Of a stretch of DNA of 64,000 bases, positions 44,371-52,821 are shown one piece after another. The number at the start of each line of letters is the position of its first letter. Within the stretch, counting starts at the first letter, position 1. The notes below the pieces were generated by a model. It was given only the letters and a program-made list of their open reading frames with translations. It searched no databases and was not told where the DNA came from. Origin of the DNA: WHSW01 sp963722175. Its GTDB lineage: Bacteria; Actinomycetota; Thermoleophilia; Solirubrobacterales; 70-9. The stretch lies in assembly GCA_963722175.1 (NCBI GenBank), contig CAVRKA010000001.1:248001-312000 (forward strand), in the 5' to 3' direction. A program made the translations under genes and the position numbers.

Positions 44371-45618
44371 CTACGCCGTCTCGGGCGTGAACCGGACCGG
44401 CAGCGTCTTGAGCTGATTGAGGAACAGCGAGCGGGCCTTGGTCGGCGCGCCGGCGAGCTCGATGTCGGGGAAGCGCCGCAGGGTCTCCTGCAGCAGGACC
44501 TTGATCTCGAGCCGCGCCAGCGCCGCGCCGAGGCAGAAGTGCCGGCCGCCGGCGCCGAACGCCTGGTGGTCGGGCTTGCGGGTGACGTCGAGGTGCTGCG
44601 GATCGTCGTAGACGCGCTCGTCGCGGTTCGACGACACGTACCAGAGCAGCACCTTGTCGCCCTCGCCGATCGTCTTGCCGTGCATCTCGACCTCGCGGGT
44701 GGCGGTGCGGCGGAAGTGGGCGAAGGCCGGATAGCAGCGCAGGAGCTCCTCGACCGCGCCGGGAATCAGCCCCGGGTCCTCGAGCAGCAGCCGCCGCTGG
44801 TCGGGGTTCTCGAACAGCCCGAGCATGCCGCTGGTGAAGACCGAGCGGGTGCTGTCGTTGCCGGCCGCGCCGAGTAGGCCGAGACCCATGAAGATCTCGC
44901 TGTCGGTGAGTCGCTCGCCGTCGACCTCGGAGTGCACCAGGACGTCGGTGAGGTCGTTCATGCCCGGGTTCTCGCGCCGCTCGGCGATCCGCTCCATCGT
45001 CTCGTCCCAGGCGGCGGTCAGCATCTCGACCACCGCCTCCTCGGTCGGGCGCAGGTCCTCGTCGCCGAACCCGAGCACCATGTTGGTCTCCTCGATGTGG
45101 CGCTCGTCGTCCTCCTCGGGCGAGCCGATGAACGAGCCGATCACGCGGGAGACAACGGGGCCGGCCACGTCGTTGACGAGGTCGCATTCGCCCCGTGCGG
45201 CGACCCGGTCGAGGACCCGGTTGACGATCTCGCGGATCCGCTCCTCGTGCTCGGCGATCCGCTTCGGCGTGAAGCCGCGCTGGAACAGCGCCTTGATCCG
45301 GTCGTGCCGCGGCGGGTCCATCGAGATCATCTGCTGCTGCTGGCCCTCGAGCGGGATCCCGAAGTCGTCGAGGACCATGATCCCGCCGACGTAGGAGGAG
45401 AAGGTCTCCCAGTCGAGGCTGACCGCGCGCAGGTCCTCAGCCCGGGTCAGCGACCAGAAGCCGCCCTCGTCGGGGTATTGGTCGAGGGGGCTCCAGTGCA
45501 GCGGCGCCTCGTTGCGGAGGCGGGTGAAGAGGTCGTGGGGCGGGCCGTCGTCCCAGAGGTCGAGGTCGCCGAGGTCGATCCGGTCGAGATCCAGCTGTGC
45601 GGTGACCACGGCTGCCAT
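44371..45618 (-). CDS. cytochrome P450
   Basis: A 415-residue heme-thiolate monooxygenase. The heme Cys is C362 in FGAGGRHFCLGAALARLE. The I-helix reads GAAGNDSTRS, in which the usual AGxDTT has Asn-Asp-Ser-Thr. The ExxR region is VEELLRCYPAF. It needs redox partners that are not encoded nearby. Soluble, without a membrane anchor. The start is separated from the divergent TetR gene by only 12 nt, which contain a palindrome. Substrate unknown. Confidence 0.94.
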   Translation of the reverse strand: MAAVVTAQLDLDRIDLGDLDLWDDGPPHDLFTRLRNEAPLHWSPLDQYPDEGGFWSLTRAEDLRAVSLDWETFSSYVGGIMVLDDFGIPLEGQQQQMISMDPPRHDRIKALFQRGFTPKRIAEHEERIREIVNRVLDRVAARGECDLVNDVAGPVVSRVIGSFIGSPEEDDERHIEETNMVLGFGDEDLRPTEEAVVEMLTAAWDETMERIAERRENPGMNDLTDVLVHSEVDGERLTDSEIFMGLGLLGAAGNDSTRSVFTSGMLGLFENPDQRRLLLEDPGLIPGAVEELLRCYPAFAHFRRTATREVEMHGKTIGEGDKVLLWYVSSNRDERVYDDPQHLDVTRKPDHQAFGAGGRHFCLGAALARLEIKVLLQETLRRFPDIELAGAPTKARSLFLNQLKTLPVRFTPETA

Positions 45619-45632
45619 ACTACAGATGTAGT
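45619..45632. promoter_or_regulatory. candidate TetR operator between P450 and TetR genes
   Basis: Perfect palindrome ACTACA-GA-TGTAGT fills the 12-nt gap between the divergent start codons at 45618 (minus) and 45631 (plus). A repressor here would block both transcripts. Palindromes of this shape are typical of TetR-family operators. Confidence 0.6.
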
Positions 45633-46221
45633 GGCGACCTCGGAAGTGACACCGCTCACGGATCGCCGCGCCGCGATCGCCGGCGCGGCGCTCGACGTGC
45701 TCGAGGCCGAGGGCGGCCGCGGGCTGACCCACCGCGCGGTCGATCGCCGCGCCGCCCTACCGCAGGGGTCGACCAGCAACTACTTCCAGACCCGCGAGGC
45801 GCTGCTGACGGCAGCGCTCCATCGTCTGGTCGAGCTCGAGCAGCCATCGGTGCGTGCGATGGAGGCGCTCGTTCCCCATGGTCCCTACGACCCGCGCCGC
45901 GCCGCCGAGCTGGTCGCCGACCTGGTTCGCAGCTGGCTGACCCCCGAGCGCGCGGGGCTCGCGCTGGCGCGCTACGAGCTCTTCCTCGAGGCCCGTCGCC
46001 GGCCGCAGTTCCAGCTCGCGCTGGACGAGGTTCGCCGCTCGTACCTGCTGCTGGTCGAGCAGCTGCTGCCGACGGCGGGCTGTCGCGATCCGCATCGCCA
46101 CGCGCCGCAGTTGTTGGCTCTGCTCGATGGCCTCGTCCTCAACCAGCTGCTGCAGCCGGCGACTGAGCTCGACGACGACGGTCTCGTCGACCAACTCGAG
46201 CGATTCTTCGCGACCTGCTGA
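45631..46221 (+). CDS. TetR-family transcriptional regulator
   Basis: A 196-residue regulator. The N-terminal HTH is at about 15-60 (AALDVLEAEGGRGLTHRAVDRRAALPQGSTSNYFQTREALL), where the recognition helix ends with SNYFQTREAL. The rest is a helical ligand domain with HRHAPQLL near the end. GTG start. It probably controls the divergent P450 and its own gene through the 14-bp palindrome. The upstream open frame is a shadow. Confidence 0.92.
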   Translation: MATSEVTPLTDRRAAIAGAALDVLEAEGGRGLTHRAVDRRAALPQGSTSNYFQTREALLTAALHRLVELEQPSVRAMEALVPHGPYDPRRAAELVADLVRSWLTPERAGLALARYELFLEARRRPQFQLALDEVRRSYLLLVEQLLPTAGCRDPHRHAPQLLALLDGLVLNQLLQPATELDDDGLVDQLERFFATC

Positions 46222-46342
46222 GGGCGCCGCCGCGTCCGGTCCGGAGCTCGCGCCGCGCGGCTCGCAGGATGCGCGCCGCTCGCTCCCGGTCGTCGTCGTG
46301 GCCGAGGACGGACTGCATGAGGGTCGGGTTGAAGGTCTGCAT
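46139..46342 (-). CDS. small basic protein of doubtful status
   Basis: A 67-residue open frame starting with ATG behind the ribosome site GAGAGGAG. The first 42 residues (MQTFNPTLMQSVLGHDDDRE and the following RAARILRAARRELRTGRG) look like a real helical peptide. The C-terminal third is Arg-rich and may be a shadow of the overlapping end of the TetR gene. It overlaps TetR by 83 nt. Accept only with proof. Confidence 0.35.
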   Translation of the reverse strand: MQTFNPTLMQSVLGHDDDRERAARILRAARRELRTGRGGALSRSRRIARVGRRDRRRRAQSPAAAAG

Positions 46343-46414
46343 CGGGGGGCTCCTCTCGTCAGTGGTCGGTTGATGTGACGAGGTTCTCGCGGTCATCCCC
46401 TTTCTGTCGATAGA

Positions 46415-46430
46415 TTTAGTGGTGACTAAA
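46415..46430. promoter_or_regulatory. candidate operator of the ArsR-type gene
   Basis: Perfect palindrome TTTAGT-GGTG-ACTAAA ends at the A of the ATG at 46430, so a bound repressor would block transcription and initiation. Autoregulation by the gene product is inferred. Confidence 0.6.
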
Positions 46431-47401
46431 TGCTCACCTACGTTTTCACCGTCGACGACCTCGCCCGGACCCGGTTCGCGATCTCTCCGATGTTCGAGCT
46501 GGTCGGTGGTCTGCGGAACCTGCGCGCCCCCGGCCGCGCCCCGATCCACGTGCCGTGGATCCGGACGGCGCTGCCCATCGCCTACGAGCTCGGGCTCGAG
46601 CCGTGGCTGCCCCTGATGCCGCCGTACGGCTACGTCCCCGACTTCATCTCGCCGCCACCGACCACGCCGCTGGCAACCTTCGAGGAGGAGATCGCGCTCG
46701 TCCGCTCGACCCCGGTCAAGCAGATCCGGCTCGAGCTGGAGATCGTCGCCAGGCGCTCCGGCACGTCGCCGGCGATCGAGCGGATGCGCGAGCACCCCCG
46801 CCGCGAGGTACGGCGACTCTGCGAGCTGTTCGAGGCGTTCTGGCAGCAGGCGATCGAGCCGCACTGGCCCCGGATCCATTCGCTCTTGGAGGCGGACCTG
46901 CGCCACCGCTCGCGCCGCCTCACCGAGGGCGGGCCCGTCCGGCTGTTCGACGACCTGCATCCGAACGTCGAGTGGCACGGCGACCGGCTGGAGGTCGAGA
47001 TGGCGTGGACGGACATCGTCGGGCTCGGCGGCCAGGGCCTCCTGATGCTGCCGTCGGCGCTGGAGGCAACGCGCCCGGTCGCGGTCGCCGACCCGCCCTG
47101 GCAGCCGACCCTGATCTATCCGTCACGGGGCCTCGCCCTGCTCTGGGAGCCCGGCACCAGCGCCGGGCCCGAGGCCCTCGCCGGGCTGGTCGGGGGCACC
47201 CGCGCCGACCTGCTCGCGGCGCTCTCGGCGCCCCGCTCGACTACAGAGCTGGCGCGCTCGCTCGGGCTCACCCCGGGCGGCGTCTCCCAGCATCTCGGCG
47301 TCCTGCGCCGCAACGGCCTGGTCGAGGGCGAGCGTCACGGGCGCTCGGTGCTGTACCTGCGCACCCCGGCCGCCGACCGGCTGGTCGAAGCGGCAGACTG
47401 A
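46430..47401 (+). CDS. DUF5937 / ArsR-family transcriptional regulator
   Basis: A 323-residue regulator. The N-terminal 230 residues fit the DUF5937 region common to actinobacterial ArsR-type proteins (MLTYVFTVDDLARTRFAISP start). The C-terminal winged HTH (about 255-320) is STTELARSLGLTPGGVSQHL, followed by GLVEGERHGRSVLYLRTPAA. Its ATG overlaps the palindrome TTTAGT-N4-ACTAAA. The downstream ATL gene starts 7 nt after the stop and may be co-transcribed. Confidence 0.9.
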   Translation: MLTYVFTVDDLARTRFAISPMFELVGGLRNLRAPGRAPIHVPWIRTALPIAYELGLEPWLPLMPPYGYVPDFISPPPTTPLATFEEEIALVRSTPVKQIRLELEIVARRSGTSPAIERMREHPRREVRRLCELFEAFWQQAIEPHWPRIHSLLEADLRHRSRRLTEGGPVRLFDDLHPNVEWHGDRLEVEMAWTDIVGLGGQGLLMLPSALEATRPVAVADPPWQPTLIYPSRGLALLWEPGTSAGPEALAGLVGGTRADLLAALSAPRSTTELARSLGLTPGGVSQHLGVLRRNGLVEGERHGRSVLYLRTPAADRLVEAAD

Positions 47402-47408
47402 AGGCCGG

Positions 47409-47708
47409 TTGAGCGAGGCCGACCAGATCCTCCGCCGCGCTCGGGCCGTGCCCGAGGGCTTCGTCAGCGCCTACGGCGATCTGTGGCCGCCCGCGCCGCG
47501 GCTTGCCGGCCACGTGCTCGCCGCATGCGACGATCCGTCGGTGCCCTGGCAGCGGATCGTCCACGCCGACGGCTCGCTGGCGGTCGGCGAGCGCCAGCGG
47601 CGGCTGCTGGAGGCCGAGCAGGTCCCGTTCCGCGGCCGGAGGGTGCGCATGGACATCGCCCGGGTGCCGGCCGAGGCGCTCGATGAGCTGACGAGAGGAG
47701 ACACATGA
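47409..47708 (+). CDS. alkyltransferase-like (ATL) protein
   Basis: A 99-residue member of the MGMT family without the DNA-repair Cys. In place of the PCHRV active site is PWQRIVHADGSL, with Trp-Gln at the Cys position, as in ATL proteins that bind O6-alkylguanine and recruit nucleotide-excision repair. The start is a TTG; the stop overlaps the cupin gene (ATGA). It may work with UvrA of this genome (inference). Confidence 0.9.
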   Translation: MSEADQILRRARAVPEGFVSAYGDLWPPAPRLAGHVLAACDDPSVPWQRIVHADGSLAVGERQRRLLEAEQVPFRGRRVRMDIARVPAEALDELTRGDT

Positions 47709-48172
47709 GGCGCATCAACATCGCGGACCCGGAGTTCGAGTACGACGACTCCGATCCCGAGGGCTTCCGCTCGGGGATGCTCAGGCCGGGCCCGGGCTGG
47801 GGCGCGAAGCAGCTGGGGACCAGCATCTACGAGATCCCGCCGGGCCAGGCGCTGTGCCCCTACCACTACGAATACGCGGAGGAGGAGTGGCTGCTCGTGC
47901 TGGACGGGCGCCCGACGCTGCGCGATCCGGACGGCGAGACGCAGCTCGAGCCCTGGGACATGCTGATGTTCGAGACCGGCCCGGCCGGCGCGCACGGCAT
48001 CTACAACCGCACCGACCAGCAGGTCCGGGTGATGATGTGGTCGACCGTGATCACGCCGGCGATCACCGTGTACCCCGACAGCGACAAGCTCGGGGTCTGG
48101 ACCGGCAACAAGGAGGACGACATGCTGGCCCCGCGCTCGGCCGCGGTCGAGTACTTCGACGGCGAGGGCTAA
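47705..48172 (+). CDS. cupin-domain protein
   Basis: A 155-residue small cupin. The metal-site pattern reads HYEYAEEEWLLVLDGRPTLRDPDG, and the second motif is GAHGIYNRTDQQVRVMMW. A catalytic or binding function for a metal is likely, but the substrate is not known. ATG start overlaps the ATL stop by 4 nt. The protein has no signal peptide. Confidence 0.88.
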   Translation: MRRINIADPEFEYDDSDPEGFRSGMLRPGPGWGAKQLGTSIYEIPPGQALCPYHYEYAEEEWLLVLDGRPTLRDPDGETQLEPWDMLMFETGPAGAHGIYNRTDQQVRVMMWSTVITPAITVYPDSDKLGVWTGNKEDDMLAPRSAAVEYFDGEG

Positions 48173-48175
48173 GCT
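48170..48175 (+). promoter_or_regulatory. -10 box for 48183-49322
   Basis: TAAGCT overlaps the cupin stop codon and ends 7 nt before the ATG at 48183, with no ribosome site. Confidence 0.45.
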
Positions 48176-48182
48176 GTCCGCG

Positions 48183-49322
48183 ATGCGCCGCAGGGCAGGG
48201 ATAGTCATCGCGCTCGTGGGTGCGCTCGGCTGCCTCCTCGCGCCGTCCGCGTCCGCGGCGAAGGACAACACGGTCTGGCTCTGCAAGCCCGGCCTTGCCG
48301 ACAACCCGTGCAAGCCCGGGTTCGGCACGACGACAATCTCGCCGACGGGCGAGGTCGGGGCCGCCGAGTCGGTGAAGCCGGATCGCAAGCCGAAGGCGGA
48401 CTGCTTCTACGTCTACCCGACCGTCAGCGACGACGACGGCCGCAACTCCGACCTCTCGATCGATCCCGAGGAGCGCTCGATCGCCCTCTACCAGGCGGCG
48501 CGCTACGGCCTCCACTGCAGGATCTTCGCCCCGATGTACCGCCAGATCACGCTCGAGGCGCTGTTCAGCGGCCAGCCGCCGACGCCCGAAGAGCGGCAGC
48601 TCGCCTACGGCGACGTCGCCGCCGCCTGGAAGACCTACCTGAAGAAGTACAACGACGGCCGCGGTGTGATCCTGATCGGCCACTCGCAGGGCACGTTCAT
48701 GCTCCGTCAGCTGATCCACGATTACGTCGACCCGAAGAAGGGCGTTCGCAAGCGGCTCGTCTCGGCGATCCTGCTCGGCGGCAACGTCCTGGTCGGGGAG
48801 GGCTCGACCGTCGGCGGCGACTTCCGGCGCGTCCCGGCCTGCGAGGCGCCGAAGCAGACCGGATGCGCGGTCGCGTTCTCGACCTTCAACGCACCGGTGC
48901 CGGCGGACGCCCGCTTCGGACACGCGACCACGACCCTCGACGGCAGCCCGGCGACCGGGGATGAGGTGCTGTGCAGCAACCCGGCGGCGCTGGGCGGTGG
49001 TTCGGCGCAGCTGCGCACCGTCTTCCCGAGCGAGCCGTTCGCGCCGGGGACGACGATCGGAGCGGCGACCAACGCCGTCGGCATCCCGCGACCCGCGGTC
49101 TCGACCCCGTGGACGCAGGCCGACGCCTACACCGGAGCGTGCTCGTCGGCCGACAACGCCAACGTCCTGCAGATCGCTCCGGTCGGCGGCGCCCCGACGC
49201 TGAACGCGGTCCCCGACGCGACCTGGGGCCTGCACCTGACCGACGCCAACATCGCGCTCGGCAACCTGACGAACCTGGTCAAGCGCCAGATCAAGGCCTA
49301 CGAGAAGGCCAGCGCCGGTTAG
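48183..49322 (+). CDS. secreted DUF3089 alpha/beta hydrolase
   Basis: A 379-residue exported hydrolase. A signal peptide ends near residue 26 (SASAAK). The nucleophile elbow is GHSQG in ILIGHSQGTFMLRQLI (about residue 162). The family (DUF3089) has an alpha/beta-hydrolase fold and is often called a lysophospholipase, but the substrate is not proven. Six to eight cysteines point to disulfides, as expected outside the cell. It converges with the aminotransferase gene (4-nt overlap). Confidence 0.88.
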   Translation: MRRRAGIVIALVGALGCLLAPSASAAKDNTVWLCKPGLADNPCKPGFGTTTISPTGEVGAAESVKPDRKPKADCFYVYPTVSDDDGRNSDLSIDPEERSIALYQAARYGLHCRIFAPMYRQITLEALFSGQPPTPEERQLAYGDVAAAWKTYLKKYNDGRGVILIGHSQGTFMLRQLIHDYVDPKKGVRKRLVSAILLGGNVLVGEGSTVGGDFRRVPACEAPKQTGCAVAFSTFNAPVPADARFGHATTTLDGSPATGDEVLCSNPAALGGGSAQLRTVFPSEPFAPGTTIGAATNAVGIPRPAVSTPWTQADAYTGACSSADNANVLQIAPVGGAPTLNAVPDATWGLHLTDANIALGNLTNLVKRQIKAYEKASAG

Positions 49323-50443
49323 CGGTCGGCGCTCGCCGCGGCGGCCGCGGCGCTGAGGCCCGCAAGCCCGCGCTCGAGCTCGTCGGTCTGCGGCCAGGCG
49401 AACCCGAGCCGAAACGCGCGCCGGCCCTGCCCGAACCAGTGTCCCGGGCCGACGTAGGTGCCGTGCTCGCTGAGCAGCGAGTCGTAGAAGCGGTCGGGAT
49501 CGAGCGGGACGCCGTCGCGGACGCGCGGGAAGCAGACCACACCCGCCCGCGGTTCCACCCACTCGAACACGTCCTGGGCCGCGATCCACGCGCGAACGAC
49601 CTCGAGGTGGCGCTCGATCTTCGCGCGGATCGGCGGCAGGATCCGCTCGCGCGCGCCGAGCACCCGGGCGGCCAGCTCCTCGTCGAGGGTGGCGCCGCAG
49701 ATCAGGATCTGCTCCTTGGCCGCCAGCAGGGTCTCGGAGAGCTTGGCGTCGCGACAGGCGAGCCAGCCGATCCGCAGGCCGGGAAGGCCGTAGGTCTTCG
49801 ACATCGAGGAGACGCTGATCGCTCGCTCGGACAGCGACGCGGCCACCGGCAGCGGCTCACCGTAGGCGAGCTCGCGGTAGGTCTCGTCGACCAGCAGCCG
49901 GGCTCCACCGTGCCGCTCGACGATCTCGACCAGGTTGTCGAGCTCGCCGGGCTCGATCATCGCTCCGGTCGGGTTGTGGGGGTAGGTGAGGCTGACGAGG
50001 CGCGTCTCGGGCCGGAGCGCCCCGGCGATCCGCTCCGGGTCGAGCCGCCAGGAGTCCTCGAACCGCAGCTCGACGGGCTCGAGGTCCGCGGCGAGCGCGA
50101 ACGGCGTCTCGAGGTTGGTCGCGTAATTGGGGCTGAGGATGAGCGCGTGCTCGCCGGCGCCGAGGACGGTGGTCGCGACGACGAACAGCGCCGCGGCCGC
50201 GCCGGCGGTGACGATCACCTGGTCGGCGGTCACCGGCGGGCCGTCGGCGGCGATCAGCTCGCGGAGCCTCGGCAGCCCGCGGTGGTCGCCGTACTGGAGC
50301 AGCAGCTCCTCGAGGTCGGCGTCGATCCCGTAGTCGCGCAGGCGCATGTCGGAGAACGAGCTCTCCGAGAGGTTGTAGGCGATCGCGTCGTAGCCGAGCT
50401 CCTCGGGCGACTCGATCTCGATCGGCATCCGGCGGTAGCGCAC
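49319..50443 (-). CDS. PLP-dependent aminotransferase class I/II
   Basis: A 374-residue enzyme of fold type I. The PLP Lys lies in VSSMSKTYGLPGLRIGWLA (about 208), with the Asn-Pro pair PHNPTGAMI and DETYRELAYGE for cofactor binding. It resembles aspartate/valine-type aminotransferases or beta-C-S lyases. The GTG at 50443 is supported by TAGAGT, 6 nt upstream; ATG at 50428 is also possible. Substrate unknown. Confidence 0.92.
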   Translation of the reverse strand: MRYRRMPIEIESPEELGYDAIAYNLSESSFSDMRLRDYGIDADLEELLLQYGDHRGLPRLRELIAADGPPVTADQVIVTAGAAAALFVVATTVLGAGEHALILSPNYATNLETPFALAADLEPVELRFEDSWRLDPERIAGALRPETRLVSLTYPHNPTGAMIEPGELDNLVEIVERHGGARLLVDETYRELAYGEPLPVAASLSERAISVSSMSKTYGLPGLRIGWLACRDAKLSETLLAAKEQILICGATLDEELAARVLGARERILPPIRAKIERHLEVVRAWIAAQDVFEWVEPRAGVVCFPRVRDGVPLDPDRFYDSLLSEHGTYVGPGHWFGQGRRAFRLGFAWPQTDELERGLAGLSAAAAAASADR

Positions 50444-50449
50444 CGCCCG

Positions 50450-50455
50450 ACTCTA
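50450..50455 (-). promoter_or_regulatory. -10 box that supports the GTG start at 50443
   Basis: TAGAGT on the minus strand ends 6 nt before the GTG. A leaderless start there is more likely than at the ATG 15 nt downstream. Confidence 0.45.
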
Positions 50456-50500
50456 ATCGCGCGCATCGCGACTCGGCGGGCAGTGCGCGACAATCGGGCG

Positions 50501-50638
50501 GTGCCCGCCGTGGTCAAGCCGAAGCCCGAGTGCCGTCACTGCGGCGCCGTGCTCGAGCACACGCTCAGCCGCTGCCCGCGGTGCGGCAAGCGATCGTGGC
50601 TGAGCCTGTTCCTGCGCGGCTGGGGGCAGCGGTACTGA
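50501..50638 (+). CDS. 45-aa zinc ribbon
   Basis: A short gene with GTG start. Two CxxC knuckles (CRHCGAVLEHTLSRCPRCG) make a zinc ribbon, then a hydrophobic tail (WLSLFLRGWGQRY). It precedes the NYN nuclease gene by 1 nt, so they are probably co-transcribed. It may be a nucleic-acid-binding partner. Confidence 0.6.
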   Translation: MPAVVKPKPECRHCGAVLEHTLSRCPRCGKRSWLSLFLRGWGQRY

Positions 50639-50639
50639 G

Positions 50640-51008
50640 GTGCGTTACGTGGTCGACGGCATGAACGTGATCGGGACCCGGCCGGACGGCTGGTGGAAGG
50701 ACCGCGACGCGGCGATGGCCCGCCTCGTCGACCGGCTCGAGCGCTGGTCGGCCGAGACCGGCGACGACGTCACCGTGGTCTTCGAGCGCAAGCCGAACCC
50801 GCCGTTGAGCTCGCCGGTGATCGAGGTCGCCCACGCGCCGAAGCCGCGGCCGAACTCGGCCGACGACGAGATCGTCCGCCGCGTCCGGGCCGACCCCAAC
50901 CCGGCGTCGATCCGTGTCGTCACCTCCGACAACGTGCTCACCGACCTCGTCCACGGACTCGGGGCGACCGTCGAGCCCTCGTCCTCGTTCCGTGACAGGA
51001 TCGACTGA
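50640..51008 (+). CDS. NYN-domain (YacP-like) RNase
   Basis: A 122-residue PIN/NYN-type endoribonuclease. Active-site acids are VVDGMNVIGTRPDGWWKDRD at the start, then DDEIVRR and TSDNVLTDLVH. The acidic pocket is like that of YacP (Rae1-like). GTG start directly follows the zinc-ribbon stop. A role in RNA processing is likely by family. Confidence 0.9.
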   Translation: MRYVVDGMNVIGTRPDGWWKDRDAAMARLVDRLERWSAETGDDVTVVFERKPNPPLSSPVIEVAHAPKPRPNSADDEIVRRVRADPNPASIRVVTSDNVLTDLVHGLGATVEPSSSFRDRID

Positions 51009-51011
51009 GCG

Positions 51012-51737
51012 ATGGAGGGGAAGAAGACGACGTCGAACTGGACCGGCGGCCGGATCGTGGCGATGATCTTCGCGAGCCTCGGCGCCCTGATCGGGGTCAC
51101 CCTGCTGCTCTGCGGCCTCGGCCTGATCGCCATCCACGGCTTGGCCCGCGACGACGACGGCTTCTACACGACCGACCGGGAGCAGCTGCGGTCGGACGGC
51201 TATGCGATCAGCACCGACGAGCTCAACCTCGACTTCGTCGACGATCTCCCGGACGACCTGCTCGGGACCCTGAGGGTGAACGCGGAAGGGATCGGCGGCA
51301 GGCCGCTGTTCGTCGGAATCGGACGGTCGGCCGACGTCGAGCGTTACCTCGCCCGCGTCGCCCACTCCGAGCTCACCGACTTCGACCGGGGACGCCCCGA
51401 GTACGTCGAGGTCAGCGGAGGAGCCCCGAGCTCGCCCCCGATCGCGCAGCATTTCTGGGTCGCGCAGAGCCAGGGCTTCGGCGACCAGCGGATCGACTGG
51501 GACCCGGAGAATGGGGTCTGGACGGTGGTGGCGATGAACGCCGGCGGCTCCCGGCCGGTTGCGGTCGACGCGGAGATCGGCGCGAAGCTCGACTGGCTGA
51601 TCTGGCTCGGGGTCGGCTTCACCATCGCCGGGCTCGTGTTCAGCATCGGCGGCGTGATCCTGATCCTGGTCGTCGGCCGTCGGGCGTCGCGCGACCGGAT
51701 CGCCGTGCCCGGGGCCGCCGATCGGCCGGATGCGTGA
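51012..51737 (+). CDS. two-helix membrane protein with extracellular domain
   Basis: A 241-residue protein. Helix 1 (about 15-42) and helix 2 (about 193-220) flank an extracellular domain of about 150 residues. The domain contains GFYTTDREQLRSDGYAIST and VERYLARVAHSELTDF, which recalls a conserved actinobacterial family. No enzymatic motif is seen. It follows the NYN gene after 3 nt. Confidence 0.8.
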   Translation: MEGKKTTSNWTGGRIVAMIFASLGALIGVTLLLCGLGLIAIHGLARDDDGFYTTDREQLRSDGYAISTDELNLDFVDDLPDDLLGTLRVNAEGIGGRPLFVGIGRSADVERYLARVAHSELTDFDRGRPEYVEVSGGAPSSPPIAQHFWVAQSQGFGDQRIDWDPENGVWTVVAMNAGGSRPVAVDAEIGAKLDWLIWLGVGFTIAGLVFSIGGVILILVVGRRASRDRIAVPGAADRPDA

Positions 51738-51747
51738 TCGACTGGAC

Positions 51748-51783
51748 TAGGCCCTTACTTCGGCGCGCCGTGGCCGTTCTTGG
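51748..51783 (+). promoter_or_regulatory. bipartite promoter motif, copy 1
   Basis: TAGGCCCTTACTT, then 14 nt, then CGTTCTTGG, immediately upstream of the glycosyltransferase GTG (51787). The same 13-nt block with the same 14-nt spacer and a CGTT-type box lies before the DUF11/RTX gene (54855-54891). CGT-type -10 boxes are usual for ECF promoters. Confidence 0.6.
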
Positions 51784-51786
51784 TTC

Positions 51787-52821
51787 GTGCCCCGAAACAC
51801 CGCTCCGCGGCTGACGGCGATCGTCCCTGCCTATAACGAGGCGACCTCGGTCGCCGAGACCGTCGCATCGCTCCTCGACCAGACGCGGCCTCCCGACGAG
51901 GTCCTCGTCGTCGACGACTGCTCCACCGATGACACGGCCGCGGTCGCCGCGGCGGCCGGGGCGACCGTGATCCGGCCGCCCGAGAACACGGGCTCGAAGG
52001 CCGGTGCCCAGTCGTTCGCGCTCGAGCGGGTGACGACCGAGCTCGTGATGGCCGTCGACGCCGACACGACGCTCGAGCGCGACGCGGTCGAGAAGCTGCT
52101 CGAGGCGCTCGACGACGAGCGGGTCGCAGCGGCCTGCGGGTTCGTGCTCCCGCGCCACGTTCGCACCATCTGGGAGCGCGGCCGCTACGTCGAGTACCTG
52201 CTCGCGTTCAGCTTCTTCAAGCGGGTCCAGGACCAGTTCGGCAAGCCGCTGATCTCGTCGGGTTGCTTCTCGGTCTACCGGACCGCGGAGCTGCGCGCGG
52301 CCGGCGGCTGGTCGGACCGGACGATGGCCGAGGACATGGACCTCACCTGGACCCTCTACCGCGCCGACCACCGGGTCCGCTTCGTCCCCGAGGCGGTCTC
52401 GTATCCGATCGAGCCCCACAACTTCGAGTTCCTCGGCAAGCAGCTGCGCCGCTGGTCGCACGGCTTCGTCCAGAACGTCCGCCTGCACTGGCGCTCGCTG
52501 CTCGAGCTCGGCTACCTGCGCTCGACCGTCGCGGTCGGCTTCTGGGACGCGATCATGGCCTCGTTCGCCTACCTGCTGCTGCTGCCGCTCTTGGCGATCC
52601 TGATCAGCCCGTGGGTGCTCGGTGCGTACCTGGTCGATGCGCCCGTCGTTCTCGTCCCGGTCCTCTGGCAGGCGATCGGGCGGGGCGAGACGCGCCGCGC
52701 GCTGGCGAGCCTCCCGAGCTTCTTCGTGCTGCGGATCGTCAACGGCGTCTTCATCCTCAGCGCCGTCTGGCGGGAGTTGGTGATCGGGCGGCCACTACTC
52801 GTCTACGAAAAGGGGCACTGA
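51787..52821 (+). CDS. family 2 glycosyltransferase, membrane processive type
   Basis: A 344-residue enzyme. GT2 signatures: VPAYNEATSVAETV start, DDCSTDDTAA (nucleotide site), AVDADTT (DxD, about 88-92), MAEDMDLTW (about 181-189) and the QLRRWSHG (about 219-226) of processive polysaccharide synthases. Two or three membrane helices follow (about 235-310). It could make a beta-glycan for the cell surface, in the manner of chitin/hyaluronan-type synthases; the sugar is unknown. GTG start behind the bipartite motif. Confidence 0.93.
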   Translation: MPRNTAPRLTAIVPAYNEATSVAETVASLLDQTRPPDEVLVVDDCSTDDTAAVAAAAGATVIRPPENTGSKAGAQSFALERVTTELVMAVDADTTLERDAVEKLLEALDDERVAAACGFVLPRHVRTIWERGRYVEYLLAFSFFKRVQDQFGKPLISSGCFSVYRTAELRAAGGWSDRTMAEDMDLTWTLYRADHRVRFVPEAVSYPIEPHNFEFLGKQLRRWSHGFVQNVRLHWRSLLELGYLRSTVAVGFWDAIMASFAYLLLLPLLAILISPWVLGAYLVDAPVVLVPVLWQAIGRGETRRALASLPSFFVLRIVNGVFILSAVWRELVIGRPLLVYEKGH

